Source: Isoetes taiwanensis (Eukaryota; Streptophyta; Lycopodiopsida; Isoetales; Isoetaceae). From it: a DNA stretch of 64,000 nt. Positions 45,617 through 57,381 of the stretch are shown here, one piece after another. The stretch lies in contig JAJEKV010000027.1 of the NCBI GenBank assembly GCA_021234155.1, positions 12,412,716-12,476,715 of the forward strand, read 5' to 3'. The number at the start of each line of letters is the position of its first letter. Position 1 is the stretch's first letter. Position numbers and translations under genes: made by a program. The notes under the pieces are model-generated. The model saw nothing but the letters and a program-made list of their open reading frames with translations. It made no database searches and had not been told where the DNA came from.

Positions 45617-46325
45617 ATAACAGAAACCATTACATTACACACCTTAAAATTAAATTCCCCCTTAAACCCCCTTTTGTTTGGGTGCATATTCGCACGGGGG
45701 GTGACTCCGGGCAACGAGAGTTATTGGATAGGCATATTCACCCCTTATTCCTTAATCTACACTGTACACTCGTTTGTGGGATATGGATGTATGGAATTTG
45801 CTATACTCTATAACAAGATTTGTAAAATACTATAAGATTTGAGATAATATACTATATGGTGTTGATTTTGTACGTGCAAAAGGGTGAAAGCATGCTAGGG
45901 TGTACCATCTAAAGTTCTTTTTAGGGAGTGCAAAACTACCCAAAAAAATACCCAGCACTGGGTACTAAGAACTTGCATAAATGCCTCAATAAACAATAAG
46001 TTTGAGAGTTGGTTCATTAATTTTAGTCTCTAATAGTATTGTTATCCTCTACTACTATAGGTTGACATGTTGTTGACCTTCAATTCAAAATTTTTGGATT
46101 GATTTTAATGGGAAGAAAAAATAGAAAGTACCAGTTTTAAAAGTACCCAGTGTAGGTACTTTTGAGGGTTCCAAAAGTGGTACACCGTAGCATGCTTTCA
46201 CCCAAAACATTATTATAGGGGCTCTCGCGGCCCTACATCACCCCCCGTGTGAATATGCACTCAAACAAAAGGGGGTTTAAGGAGGAATTTAATTTTAAGG
46301 TGTGTAATGTAATGGTTTGTGTTAT
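45617..46325. mobile_element. Foldback/MITE with ~88-bp inverted repeats
   Basis: Left arm 45617-45706 and right arm 46236-46325 are near-perfect reverse complements (AACCATTACATTACACACC ... CATATTC.CACGGGGGGTGA). No coding. A second inverted-repeat pair lies inside. No confident target duplication. Confidence 0.8.
45880..46206. mobile_element. Second inverted-repeat element nested in the foldback
   Basis: Arms 45880-45975 and 46135-46206 share GGGTGAAAGCATGCTA.GGTG, and further in TACCCAG.ACTGGGTACT-like sequence in opposite orientation. It is a short non-autonomous element inside, or fused to, the outer foldback. Confidence 0.65.
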
Positions 46326-46729
46326 AGCTAAAAAAAAAAGTTTGCCCCTTTAGGGCCAAAAACAAATAACATTACATTACACTTGGATGAGTTGATGTTA
46401 TGTTGTGTAATTAATAATATGCCGGATGTAAAACATGTAGCAATATCTAGCATTATAACAAATAAAAACAAATACTAATATGAAGCATAAGTAACAAACT
46501 ATAATATGAAGCAGTGAAAATTTCCTGCGACAATTTCATCTTGGCAAGAAATACAGAAGTGGAATCCATTGCGAAGAAACTAAGCTGTGATAGTGGGGGC
46601 AATGGTAAGTCCACAGTTTTGCTTTTTCGAGGATAATACTCATATCTTAAGAACCAAATCCCCCTTTCTCGCAGCTGCACTTCTGACCTTCAAACTACAA
46701 GAATCCAATATCATAATAGAAAGTATGAA
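46326..46729. other. Non-coding spacer before LINE-B
   Basis: No gene seen. Together with 62726 onward it forms the pre-insertion target locus. Confidence 0.4.
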
Positions 46730-46746
46730 AGATGCTTGTTATGGAG
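46730..46746. repeat. LINE-B target-site duplication, left
   Basis: AGATGCTTGTTATGGAG, identical to 62709-62725. Confidence 0.92.
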
Positions 46747-46805
46747 GATGGTCGACAATGAGCGCCTCCTTCTCTCGCCTCGGGATCCGTGCATCACCCA
46801 GCCCT

Positions 46806-47208
46806 GATGGATGAGTCTTTGCTCGAAGCTGTTCTCCAGAGGCTGGGTTTTGTCATTCCTCCCTAGGGCCATGAGAGCACCCTTCAAGCCATCGATGATT
46901 TGATTGAATTAGCTAGTAATAACCATTCTAGAATAGGTTTCTGTAGAGCAGATTTTGAGTTCTTTAACAGGTTTTATCTTTGCATCCTTTGTTTCGACAG
47001 AGTTGGCTCCCTCAGAGTCACAGCTCACAACTCTCAGCCTTATTTGGCTTTGGGTAATAGATTCGAGAGAAATCTCTTCCTTCTAGAGGTCCCAACAGAA
47101 TTTGGAATTGAACCTGTCCACCACTGGGCAGAATTTTTTGATCTCCAGCCAGCAGAAGTTTTTGTGGATCTTGATATTGTAGTTTGGAGGTTTGGGGTGG
47201 CCAATTGA
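46806..47208 (+). pseudogene. LINE-B 5' ORF remnant
   Basis: Frame reads MDESLLEAVLQRLGFVIPP, a TAG, then ESTLQAIDDLIELASNNHSR and an aromatic-rich stretch to a TGA at 47208. No known domain. It begins about 60 bp from the LINE 5' end, so it is probably the start of ORF1 or a short leader ORF. Confidence 0.4.
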
Positions 47209-47209
47209 T

Positions 47210-47540
47210 CTTGTCAACAGATTGGTTCTCGATTGGTTCTCTATCTTTCTTTCTGTTCTTTCTAGTTTTTCTGGTTTGCTGTTTTTCTGACGGTTGATGG
47301 GACCCTCTTCCCCTGTTAGATCCTTGCAGATGGTTCAGGGGTATGAGCAATCCTTTTTTATTAAGATGGCAGCTTTCCTCTTTTTTCCCAATCATTTCCT
47401 TTCCCTTGTCCTTTTTTCCCCTTTCTGATCTTCCGGCCCCTTTTGCATTTCTTTTCCCCCTTTCTTTCAATTTTCTTTTCTGTTCGCCTTCTTGTTTTTC
47501 CTTTCTCTGTCGATCGCTCCCCTTTTCTTTTCTGCACTAT
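47210..47540 (+). other. Pyrimidine-rich segment in the LINE-B 5' region
   Basis: Strong C/T bias (TTTCCC, CTTTTT runs). No coding. Confidence 0.4.
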
Positions 47541-49097
47541 GAGAACCAAAGGCTCGACGAGTAAACTGGCGGTTGGAGGACATTCGTCCTCAATGAGGGT
47601 GCCTTACGAGTACAAGGATACTGATCCAATCTTGATTATCCAAAGTTGGGATCAGATTTTTGTTTTAGATGACAAGAAAGATCAAACATGGATCAAGATG
47701 AAGGAACTAAAGGCTGCCTTTGACATAATTAGGGAGCAACAAGAAGCTGCCGCGGAATGTATGGGAGTATAGAAGGAGGGGCAGATCTTGGTGTGCAAAC
47801 TTGAAATGCAGAGGCTAGAAAACCAATATAAAGAAGGCAAAGCTAGTGACCGGGACCTAGCTTGGCAAATGCTTCAGAAGATTCAGGAGATGGACATTCT
47901 CCTGTACCAACTCATCAGGGTGAAGACGGGACATTCAAAAGAGGACTGTTGCAGCCTCAAAAACCAAACCTTTAGAAGATCCATGACGGAAATGTTGCAG
48001 GCAGCTAAATGTTTAGTTGAAGAACTCGAAGATCTTGGGTGGAAATCCAAGGCCTCTTTCCGTTTGGTAAAAATTTGGGAAGAAGCTGATGATCATATTA
48101 TTGAGAACTTTCGGAAAGGTTTCAAAAATAGACTTCCCCCTTTTACCGCTGAAACTCTGAAGGAAGTGGAGATGGATTACAAAACCTACCAACTCCTGCT
48201 CGAGACACCAATCAAGTGCAAAATTGCTGACAGTAATGGCTATTTTCACCCAACCGACTGTGTTAATTGTGACTGTCAAAACTGTACTAGCATCAAAGAG
48301 CAGAATATGGACAAGAACAAGACAAAGGTCTCCAAGCAAACTCTGAAGTCCTCGGTTCCGATCATGGGAAAATATGACAAAATCAATGGTAACTCTTATA
48401 AGAATGCTTTGCTTAATTCTTTGAATTCTGATAATGTTGCCCCTGATTCTGTTGAAAGTGTAACTGATACTAATAATGTAGAGGGTATCCTTGATCTTAG
48501 TGATATTATTGATAACTCTGCTAATATTAGATATATTAATCATGGAATTTTTGCTCATTTCCTCAAAATTGTCCCCCTATAAGCACTGTGAAGTATTGGA
48601 TTACCAAATCTCGTTTGGTTCCTATCCTTTCCATTCTAAAATTGGACAATAAAACCTTCCAGATCATTTGTAAAGAGGAAAAGAATGTCCCTCTGATCTT
48701 AACCAGAAAGATCTCCCTCATTTCCGGATATTCTGTGTATATTATGAAATGGGACCCTCTTTATATTCTAGGGGACTTCTCCATGATTTCTACTACCATA
48801 TGGATCTCTTGCTTGAACTTGCCCATGGGATGCTGGACAGTCTCTCATCTGAAGGCCATAGCAAGTAGTTTAGGTGACATTCAAATCTCCATACCTCAAA
48901 CCAACTTCCCCTCTGTCTGTATCCAGAAGAAAATTTATTCTAACTGGGGGGATTGTATTCCCTGCAAAATCCCTAACAGAGGCATGTTCAATCTCAATAT
49001 TTCTTACCGTAAACTGACTTTGGCTAAAATTTCTCAAACTCTCCTAAAGGAGCAGAATAAGGAAATTCAGGTGCAGAAAGATGTGGAAATACAATAA
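47541..49097 (+). pseudogene. LINE-B ORF1 with DUF4283-like domain
   Basis: Frames 47443-47772, 47788-48582 and 48588-49097 follow each other, interrupted by a TAG at 47770-47772 and a stop/slip at 48580-48590. The first part is charged (MRTKGSTSK, then a helical KMKELKAAFDIIREQQE stretch). The middle has a Cys/His cluster (CVNCDCQNC). The last matches the DUF4283 pattern of plant LINE ORF1: TVKYWITKSRLVPIL..., PLYILGDFSMISTTIWISCL, NLPMGCWTVSHLKAIASSLG. It would bind element RNA. Confidence 0.65.
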
Positions 49098-49557
49098 TGC
49101 AAGCAGGTTTGGAGACCTAAAGCCAAGCACATGGAAGACAATCACAACATCAAGACTGAATGCAACACTAGCAAAATGGATGTCCAATAAGAAAACCACA
49201 AAACTAGGGTTGACTACAATACTAGTATAAAGAATCTCCATGGTAAGTATTTTCCTGACAGAAGTATCATATTCCAGTTTCCCTCCAATGTGGTGATCAA
49301 AGTTGATCCCATTAACATGAGTATCTCTACCCTATATCTTGGTATTTGAAATGACAATTTTGGTATTTATGAGGAAACCAGGAAGGAAGACTCGGAGGAT
49401 GACTTTGACTTCCAGGTCAGCAGCAAGACCTCCACATTGGAAGATGAGGTCTGGTCTACAATCAGCAGTAGAAGGAAAAGGGGGAAGAAAACCTCCAAAG
49501 ATTATACCTTGGGACCTCCAAGAAGATCCCCAAGAAAGATCCTCCCCCCCACCAATG

Positions 49558-49990
49558 GATATAAGTCTTAAAGGTATCACTTGGAATATCCAAGGCATCA
49601 ATTCGAATCACAAAAGAGGTAGATTGAAGGTTTGCCTTAACTGTCTGACCGATAATGAGTTCTCGAGTTGGAATTCTCTCCTCTCTTCTCACCATCTCTC
49701 TTTAGCCAGAGTTACTCCCCATTCTTACAGTTGGAATGACCACAGAGATCAGCCTGTATGCTGCCTCCATGACAGATTTTATCTTAGTGAATCCCTATGG
49801 AATAATAGTTCTAGGGTCACTAATCTCACCAATTACACTCTCTCTGACCATTTCCCTCAGCTTATTAGCATATGTGGTAATAATGTTCAAAGGAAAATAA
49901 ATTCTTATTTTAAGCTGAATACTAATCTTCTCGAGCAGGATGTTTTTTTGCCAAACCTTCAACAGATCATTTCTCAAGAGGAAAAGCCTA
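49558..49990 (+). pseudogene. LINE-B ORF2 endonuclease, internally deleted
   Basis: GITWNIQGINSNHKRGRLK is the N-terminal strand of an APE-type endonuclease. The frame then jumps to the C-terminal part (LHDRFYLSESLWNNSS, YTLSDHFPQLIS with the catalytic SDH). About 150 residues holding the central Glu, Asp and Asn motifs are missing although the frame is open, so this is an in-frame deletion. A stop follows at 50014-50016. Confidence 0.65.
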
Positions 49991-50152
49991 CTGGCAATAG
50001 GGGATGGATGGATTGATGGGTAAAAGTATCCAAAAGGATCAAGAATTGGCTGAAAGTATGGGGAAAGGAAGTTCACAGAAGTAATACTGCTCATCTTCAA
50101 GACTTGAGAACCCAGTTAAATTTGGCTCATGGTCAGCAAAAGGATGACATCA

Positions 50153-50442
50153 AAATGGGTCAAAGCATGGAGGTGGGGGACACTTTTTGTGTCAGCGACA
50201 CATGGTGCTTAGGGGGTGCTTTGCGGAGCTATTTTCTTTGTATTTTTAAAAAATATTTTTTCTTTTATTTTTTTGATATTTTTCCCTGAAACGCATTCAT
50301 ATTATGCCTTGGAATACAAAATTTCAGCTTCATCAGAGTTATAGAAAAAAAGATAAAAATAAGTAAAATTTCCTGCATTAGGTGCTTAGGGTGTGCTTGG
50401 CTGGCGCAAAAATGCCCCCCAGCTCCATGCTTTGACCCAAAT
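50153..50442. mobile_element. MITE in LINE-B, with AAAT target duplication
   Basis: 282-bp element at 50157-50438 with 26-bp imperfect inverted ends (GGGTCAAAGCATGGAG... and ...CTCCATGCTTTGACCC). AAAT is duplicated on both sides (50153-50156, 50439-50442). Taking out the element plus one AAAT restores an open LINE reading across the site. The interior is AT-rich and non-coding. Confidence 0.85.
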
Positions 50443-51034
50443 GCAGATAGAAAGAGAGGAAATTAGAATTGCTAGGGGTTGGAAGATCAAGGCAAAGGCG
50501 AAGGAGCTCAAGGAAGATGAAAGGAGCAACTCAAAGTATTTCTTCATCAAAGCTAAGGGCAGAATTAAGAAAAATCATATTTACAACATTCTTTGGGAAG
50601 GCAACAATATTGATAACGACACTCAGCTAAAGTGTGCTGCCAGAGATCATTTTTCTAGGATTATGGGAATTGAGGAAAATATTAGTAGTGAAGACATTGA
50701 GAATTTTGTGCATATCCAGCAGAAAGTTACTAATCAGATGAATGACAGATTATCCAGACCTTTTTCTTATGATGAGATGCTCAAGGTTCTTCAGGAAATG
50801 GAGAATGGTAAGACTCCAGGCCCTGATGGCCTCCCAACTGAATTTTTCAAGAAATCTTGGGAAATTCTGGGTAAGGATATAGTCTCCTTGGCCAATGAAT
50901 TCTTGACTATTAAGCAACTGGACTGCAGAATCAATACAAGTTTGATTGCTCTCATCCCGAAGATTGAGCTTCCAATCACCTTCTCAGATTACAGACCTAT
51001 CTCCCTGACCAATGTGGTTTATAAGTTAATTACA
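50443..51034 (+). pseudogene. LINE-B ORF2, RT N-terminal half
   Basis: Reads IARGWKIKAKAKELKEDERS, NSKYFFIKAKGRIKKNHIY, then RT finger blocks EMENGKTPGPDGLPTEFFK, NTSLIALIPK and FSDYRPISLTNVVYKLIT. It stops at 51034 where the 9-kb insertion starts, and continues at 60092. Confidence 0.85.
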
Positions 51035-51194
51035 GGTAAGTCGTATTTAATTAAAGTGGGACAAATCTTGAATTTTGGGACTCGGACTGAAAATGTGACT
51101 CATATTGACATCAAAATTTCACATCATATAACAAGGACTGGTTCATAATATTTTCTTACAGAATTTCCAAATAAATAGTTGAGAAAGTTGAGCG

Positions 51195-51385
51195 AGGTGA
51201 GATCGAAAGGGGAGGGAAGGGGAAGACTGAGTGAGAAAGGGGGGAGAAGAGGGGCAAGGGAGAAGAGGGGCAAGGGAGAAGAAGGGGCAAGGGCAGGGGG
51301 CAAGGGGAAGGGGGGCAAGGGGCAAGGGAGAAGAAGGGGCAAGGGGGAAAGGGGAGAGTGGGGAAGGGGGGAGGGGAAAGCCAAA
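51195..51385. repeat. Purine-rich minisatellite (GGGGCAAGGGAGAA)n
   Basis: Imperfect tandem units of 9-17 bp made only of G, A and rare C/T. Proline/leucine-rich frames on the opposite strand come from this composition and are not genes. Confidence 0.8.
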
Positions 51386-51455
51386 ATAATAAAGGGAATG
51401 TATCCATTGAGATTAAAAATACATATTATCAAAATATAATTAATAATTAATTTAA

Positions 51456-52700
51456 TTAAATAGATAACCAATAAAAAAAATATAAACCATTCTCCTTTTC
51501 TCGACTAGTGAGTCGAGAATTGGAAAGGTCTCCTTTTCCTTTGCCCTTCACTTTCCGGCCTCCTTTTCCTTTGCTCGATGCCTTCGCTTCTCTGTCGTCG
51601 GAGCTCAAGATGGAGCTCTTATCCTCCTCCAGTGATGAAACTGAGACTGAAACTGAAACTGAAACTACTGTGTTTTTTTCGTTTCCGCTCGCGAATTCAA
51701 TCTTCTCGCTTTCTTCGCACGACGAAGCCGACCCATCTTCCATCCTCCAGAAAACCTTCACAAATTCGCTCCAAAAACACTCCCCAAAACTTCCCAACCC
51801 CTTTTTCAATCCGCCCACCTCCGACCATACGAAAACCTTCCCATCGCCGCTGCTGCTTCGCCTTCTTCTCCCTCGAATTTAAGATCCTCGATTCAACGCC
51901 CTTCGCCCTGATGGCCTTGCCAAATCCTGACCGCTGCTGCAGCGGCAGCAGGAGAGTTGCTCTTCGTTTCTAGAAATTGGGCTTCGAATTTTAGGGCACA
52001 CGCAGCAGCATCGCAAATTATCAAAAAACGATATGCCATAATTGCGAGGTATGCTTTCACGTTGTTACAGCTCTTCCGAGGCTCCATTCTATTCCGACTC
52101 ACGCCATAGCCAAAGCTTGACGTAACCCCTCCTACTAGTCGACCGCCTCCCAACGGAGTTCTGCCATAGCCTCCCGGACTTCCCCCTCCATATCCTCCAC
52201 CTCCGCCATAGCAGCCTCCTCCACCTCCTCCATAGCCCGGCTCTTCCCCATAGCCTCCTCTGCTTGATCCTCCGTAGCCAGGACCTCCGCCATTTGAGGG
52301 GAGGAATGGTGGAATTTTTCTGCCCTCCATGGGCTTTCTGTCGCAGAGGCCCTGCACATCGAACCCCTGCTGCAAATGGCTCGCTGGCGGACTGATTTGT
52401 AGCGACAGGTCTGGATCTGCCGCTCTCATCCGCCCTCCTTGCATTTCCTTTTACCCTTCCAAATGCCCAAATGCTCGATCAGCCTTCTGTTTCCTCAGTT
52501 TTTTCGCCGCTGCAGCATGAATGCTCCATTGCCTCCCATTCCAAATCGCCTTTTTCTTCAGGATTTCTTGTCATTTCAAGGGCGTTCTGCTCCATTGCGT
52601 CGATTTTGCTCTCAAATCCCGACCGAGATCTTCCGACAGCATAATCGGGGCCCCTTGCACAGCAAAGGGAGGTGCTGAAACGAAAAAATGGGAGCAAAGA
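51456..52700 (-). other. Possible gene with Gly-rich region, unassigned
   Basis: On -, 52444-51893 reads MQGGRMRAADPD... and contains a Gly/Tyr-rich block (GGSSRGGYG, EEPGYGGGGGG, GGSPGGYGR). 51818-51456 is Ser/Asp/Lys-rich (SVSVSVSVSSLEEDKSS). On +, 51508-51882 is also open (MELLSSSSDETETETETE). Base composition is more gene-like than the surroundings, but splice sites and strand cannot be settled by eye. It may be a captured gene fragment. Confidence 0.3.
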
Positions 52701-52739
52701 CTGGGAACAACCGGGTCAGGTATCACGGCGGAGATCTAG

Positions 52740-53496
52740 AAGCTCAACTGGGCAAAATCTTAATAACCAACTGGGTTAACGATTGAACACATTTCCGAAC
52801 GATTGGGGATTGAGGAACTGGGAAGATAACAGGGATGAGATGATGGATTCATGCTGGAGCTATGGGAGATGAAAATGGAAACAGAGAAATGGGTTATGGA
52901 GGTGCAAGGCAGAGGATTTAAGGGGTTGAGTTTGGATCGGAGGTGGAGTAAAAGCCGGTGGGAGCTATGGTGTTGGGAGCTTCTTCCAAGCGGTACAAAT
53001 GAACTTCTGTCTCAAAGGTATGTACCAAAGTTTAAAATTCAAGCATGGGCGGGAAAAAAGGCGGGGTATTAGAAAAAAAGGGTAAAATAATACGTTGAAA
53101 AAGAAAGTGTAAAATAAATGATTTTAAAATTCAAGCATGGGCGGGAAAAAAGGCGGGGTATTAGAAAAAAAGGGGTAAAATAATACATTGAAAAAGAAAG
53201 TGTAAAATAAATGCTAATAATATAGGATTATATTTTGACATGTCCTCAATTTCCTCTTTTTATGTGTGTGCTACTATGTTCACACGTTAAACATTATGTT
53301 CCCATGGTGCACGTTTTCTAGGCATATATTCTTATTCCAAGGTAAAAATTTAACTTTGCGAAGATCATGATATAATTTACACCTTGTTTAACCCATTTTG
53401 AAGGTTCAAGACACAAATGGGGACAAGTACATATTAGTAGGTCTAATGCATATTAATAGATTTAATGCATAGGTCTAATAGGCTCTCATAGGTTAT
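52740..53496. other. Spacer with a ~91-bp tandem duplication
   Basis: TAAAATTCAAGCATGGGCGG...GTGTAAAATAAATG occurs twice, at about 53031-53111 and 53122-53214, with only a few changes. No gene. Confidence 0.6.
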
Positions 53497-53624
53497 AATC
53501 CCATCGATCCGAGCCATCGGATCGCCATTCTGAGAAAGGACGAGCCCCTATATTAGGCTAGTTCCATTCTCAGGCCGGTTATCGGTGTCTTCTCACAGTA
53601 GCATTTTCTTCGTTCTCGTAGCTT
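53497..53624 (+). repeat. Split repeat A1
   Basis: Shares CCCATCGATCCGAGCCATCG, TATTAGGCTAGTTCCATTCT and TTTTCTTCGTTCTCGTAGCT with A2 (58450-58574). There is a small indel near the middle and a few percent of changes. Confidence 0.88.
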
Positions 53625-53629
53625 TCTCA

Positions 53630-56600
53630 CGGTAGCTCCTTCTTCTATTTCCGGTGCTTCCTTTCCTCATCATCTTGCCCCTTTTCTGGCATCTTCTTCA
53701 TCTTTACCACCATCTTTTCCAGAACTTCTCACAGATTGGCATTCGCGAATTCTTGCTCATCTCGGTACCTCTTGTCACGATTCGAGCTTGGTTGCAGTGG
53801 TCAGAGCTGCATTTTTGCTGAGGGCGGATTCCGCGTTTTGGTGGCTGTATTCCATCGTCTCGGACCATGTTCATGCAGATCTTGCATCTTCAATCTTTTT
53901 ATATTCCAGCTTCGGCTCTTTCGACCCCTTTTTCCCTGAATTCGTGTCTCCTTGGTCCTTGGAATTTTCCCATGACCTATCGATTGCCAGCCTGAGCCAT
54001 CGATTTTTCACGGGGCATCCAGATCTGCACTTCTTTTTTCCATTCCGATCTGGTAGGTTGGATTTCGGCCAGGCTAGCTGGGCGTGCGCAGGAACGGAGG
54101 AGAGTTGGAGCTGCATGCACCATATGCTTCATCGATTTTTCAGTGATGCCGCTTTGCCGTCCCAGCATTTCATGTGCTTCCGTTTCTTCACTTGTCCAGG
54201 CTCCCTGCATGCTCCCTGCAACCAGTCTCAGCCCACGGCGCCCTTCACTTTTCCATCCCCAGTCCTAGCCATCGAATTGGAGCTCTGTTGGATCACACAT
54301 CTCTGCTATTTTGGACATCACAACAGCAAACTACCCTGGACCTGTATTTTCATTGCAGGGATACACTCTGCTGTCGATTTTTTATCATGCTCTCAGGTCA
54401 TGGAGTCCAATTGACGCTCTCATGTGCCCATAGTTTGTCTACTATCTATATATCATGAACTAGCCGAGACCATAGCCAATTTGGTTCTCTGCACTTTTTG
54501 TAGACATCGAACCATTCTGAGGCACCCAACTTACTTTCGGCCAGGCTTTTTTGATGCACAGGGTTTGTTGTCTAGACGTCCTTACCTCTTCTTCTTGTTC
54601 TTGCTAGTTATCGATTTGACATAATCTGGCTGCATTGTTCCTTCACTAGTTTCAGGTTTGCATTGCGTGGTCGGGACTGCACTCTTCACCAGCATTCTGG
54701 GGTTGCTTTAGAGGATCTTTTTGCCATGCACAACGGTTTTTCCACACACCCATAGCATTCTGGAGTTTCAGCCTTTCTTTGCATGTATGCCATTTGTGTC
54801 CTGCTCTGGGCTAGAGGATACACCTCGTCTTTTCATTGGCCTTGGGCATGTGAGTCCAGTACGTACCTCTTATGTTAGAGGCCAGTTTGCCTTTGGCCTT
54901 TGGTTCCTCCCAATTCTTAACTTCGAGTTTGTTTGCAATATGTTACTATTTTCCTATTTGTTTATTGGGCAGGGTCCTTGGTTTTTTTTCACAGTCTCGC
55001 CCATGTGTATTTGGTGATAGTTTTTCATTATCACGCATTGCCCTCCGCAAAATTCTATGTTCGTACTCATGGACTTTTTCTTTGTCATCACACATGCACT
55101 TAGGTAATCGTTTTCCTTTATACCATAGTGCATCTTCTCATGCCAGCAGTCCTCCTTGCCCCTTGGTTCTTTTTCACTCGTCCTCATGGTCCTTTTCCTC
55201 ATCCATCCTTTCCGCCGGCCCCGAAATTTGTTTTAGTTTTTCAGTGTATTTCTTAGCTCATCCATTTTCTTTGTAGTGGGCTTATTCCTTCCGCTTGTTA
55301 TATGGTCTATAAGCATGCCTTTAGCCCTCGATTTGTAGCCATGTGCTATATTCTTCTTCTTGTAACATTTCTGGTTACCCCTCGAGATATTTAATTTATT
55401 TTTTATCCTATAAATTTCGGTATTATTTTCTCGATGTATTGATAATTTTCGTGCGTTGCCCCGTTATGTCATGTTGAATATTTTCTAGCCCCTCAATTCA
55501 CTTGTGGCCTTATATCCTTGTATTTTTATCTTGAGATTGCCTTATATTGGCATTCGTGGTGTTGTCTGCATTTCGCATTTTGTTTTTCCATTCTTGCCAC
55601 TGGGTTTTGTATTGACACTGGATTTTGTGAATGTTGTTGAATTAATCTCTTTTTATCATCTATCTTTGACCGAAGAATTCATATTTTCTTTATCATTGGA
55701 GCTCTTTGACTATGGCATTGTACATGATGTTATTGCATCTCGTTAATTGTAGGACATTGGCTTGCTTTATGGGCATGGATCTAGAATCCATTATTTAGTT
55801 TTTCGTGGTTATTCACTCTCTCTCATTAAGGTATAGTATTATATTATATTATGACTGTTTATGCTTCGATGGCTGTTGTCCATTGGCCTTGATGGCACAG
55901 AGATCTCTCTCTCTCTCTCTCTCTCAATACGCAAAAGTTTGATGTAACCTTGCTTGTCAAATTTGCCTATACGCATTTTATTTTTCCATTCTATATCTTC
56001 ATATTGTCTACATATGCACCTGCATCCTACATTTACAGTGGGTTTTCTTGGATATTGCATCATGTTGTTGTGACTTGTTCATTGTATAAAGGACGTTTAC
56101 TTATTTTTGCATTTTCTTTGGCATAAGGTCGATTGAGAACTGTATTTACTTCTCTAGGTGTTATATGGATGAGTTTTTTTTTCTGAAGTTTTCAATAAGA
56201 TGATACATTTGCCCACTTCCTATTGCCATTCATATCAATGGATTTGGGGTTTGATTTTGGACAGGCTCATCTGGCTTGAATCGTGATCATGTATGCATTT
56301 GGCATTTTCGTCTTTTTCTCATACGCACATGTTCTTCGCCTTGCTCAATACGCCCAATTTTCTTTAGACCAACTTTCTTATATGCATGTCATCGATATCA
56401 ATTTTTGCATCTGGACTTATGCTTGGTTTTACATTTGGTAGGCATTTAATTGCAGTTTATCTTATCATCATTTGGGTTTGCTCCTTGGCTTTGGATATAA
56501 GGTATATTTGCTAATTATAAATTGGTTACAAGGTTGGTGGACTTCCAGGGTTGGGCGTTCTCGTTTTCGAATTCTCGGATCCTCAATGTAGACAATTATT

Positions 56601-57380
56601 TTGTTGAGCCATTTTTCTAGCGGAAGTTCCTTTGTGGCCTTTTCAAGTCTCCTTTTATTCGGTCCATAGGGGGATGTTTTCCTTAGTCCAGGGTCGTGCC
56701 ATGGGGGCTGAGTTTTTTTACGTGTTTGTTTTGGGCTTGGGGCGTACATTATTTGTCCCATTTTATACAAGTTGAGTCCCAGGTGAGGTATCCGTTCTAG
56801 GTTTGCTTCTTTCCACGATTATATCGACTTGCTTTAGGTTATTGTTTTCTATCCATATTTCCTGGCATTAATTCATTTGAGTAGGGGTATGGATTGATAA
56901 TTGGCATGTTTTTCATGAGATGCTTTTTTGCATGTGTATTTTATTTTGAAACACGCAGGGATGCATATGGCTAATGACTTGCATTCATGTTATATGGATG
57001 TTTTCAATTCTCTGAGGCCCTCGATTTATAGTGTTTGGGTTGTAATGGGGTTCTTGATTTGGTTGTGTATATCTTTTCATATGTTCCTTTTACATTTTTC
57101 GTTTTAGTTGCCCACGTGGTTTCTTTATATGTAGCATGATCTTATAAAATTTGTGTTTTCCCATGGTGGTTTCGGATTTCTTCTCTTTTGCAATTGTCTT
57201 TTTCTATTGGATCTTGATGCTCCGCGCTATTCAACTGGGACGTCTTCTTCGACTCGTCATCGTGGATGGCTTGTTTTGTTATTGTGGGGGCGACCTTTTT
57301 CTTCGTCTCGTGGCTGGCGTGCTTTTCTTTCCATTGTTTTTTGTTCTCTAATGTACTTCCTTTTTTCAGGTCACTGAGCT
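53630..57380 (+). other. Interior of split-repeat element, no coding recognised
   Basis: T-rich on + with several open frames (for example 53788-54414, 54872-55276) that show no RT, RNase H or other known motif. A short (CT)n lies at 55903-55924. It could be a long leader or badly decayed coding DNA. Confidence 0.45.
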
Positions 57381-57381
57381 G

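Noticed and set aside
51143-51471. Proline/leucine-rich frames on - and Gly/Arg-rich frame on +
   Set aside because: Caused by the purine-rich minisatellite.
53788-55276. Long + strand frames inside the split-repeat element as possible RT or Gag
   Set aside because: I searched by eye for RT, RNase H and zinc-knuckle motifs and found none. Cys and Phe richness follows from T-rich sequence.
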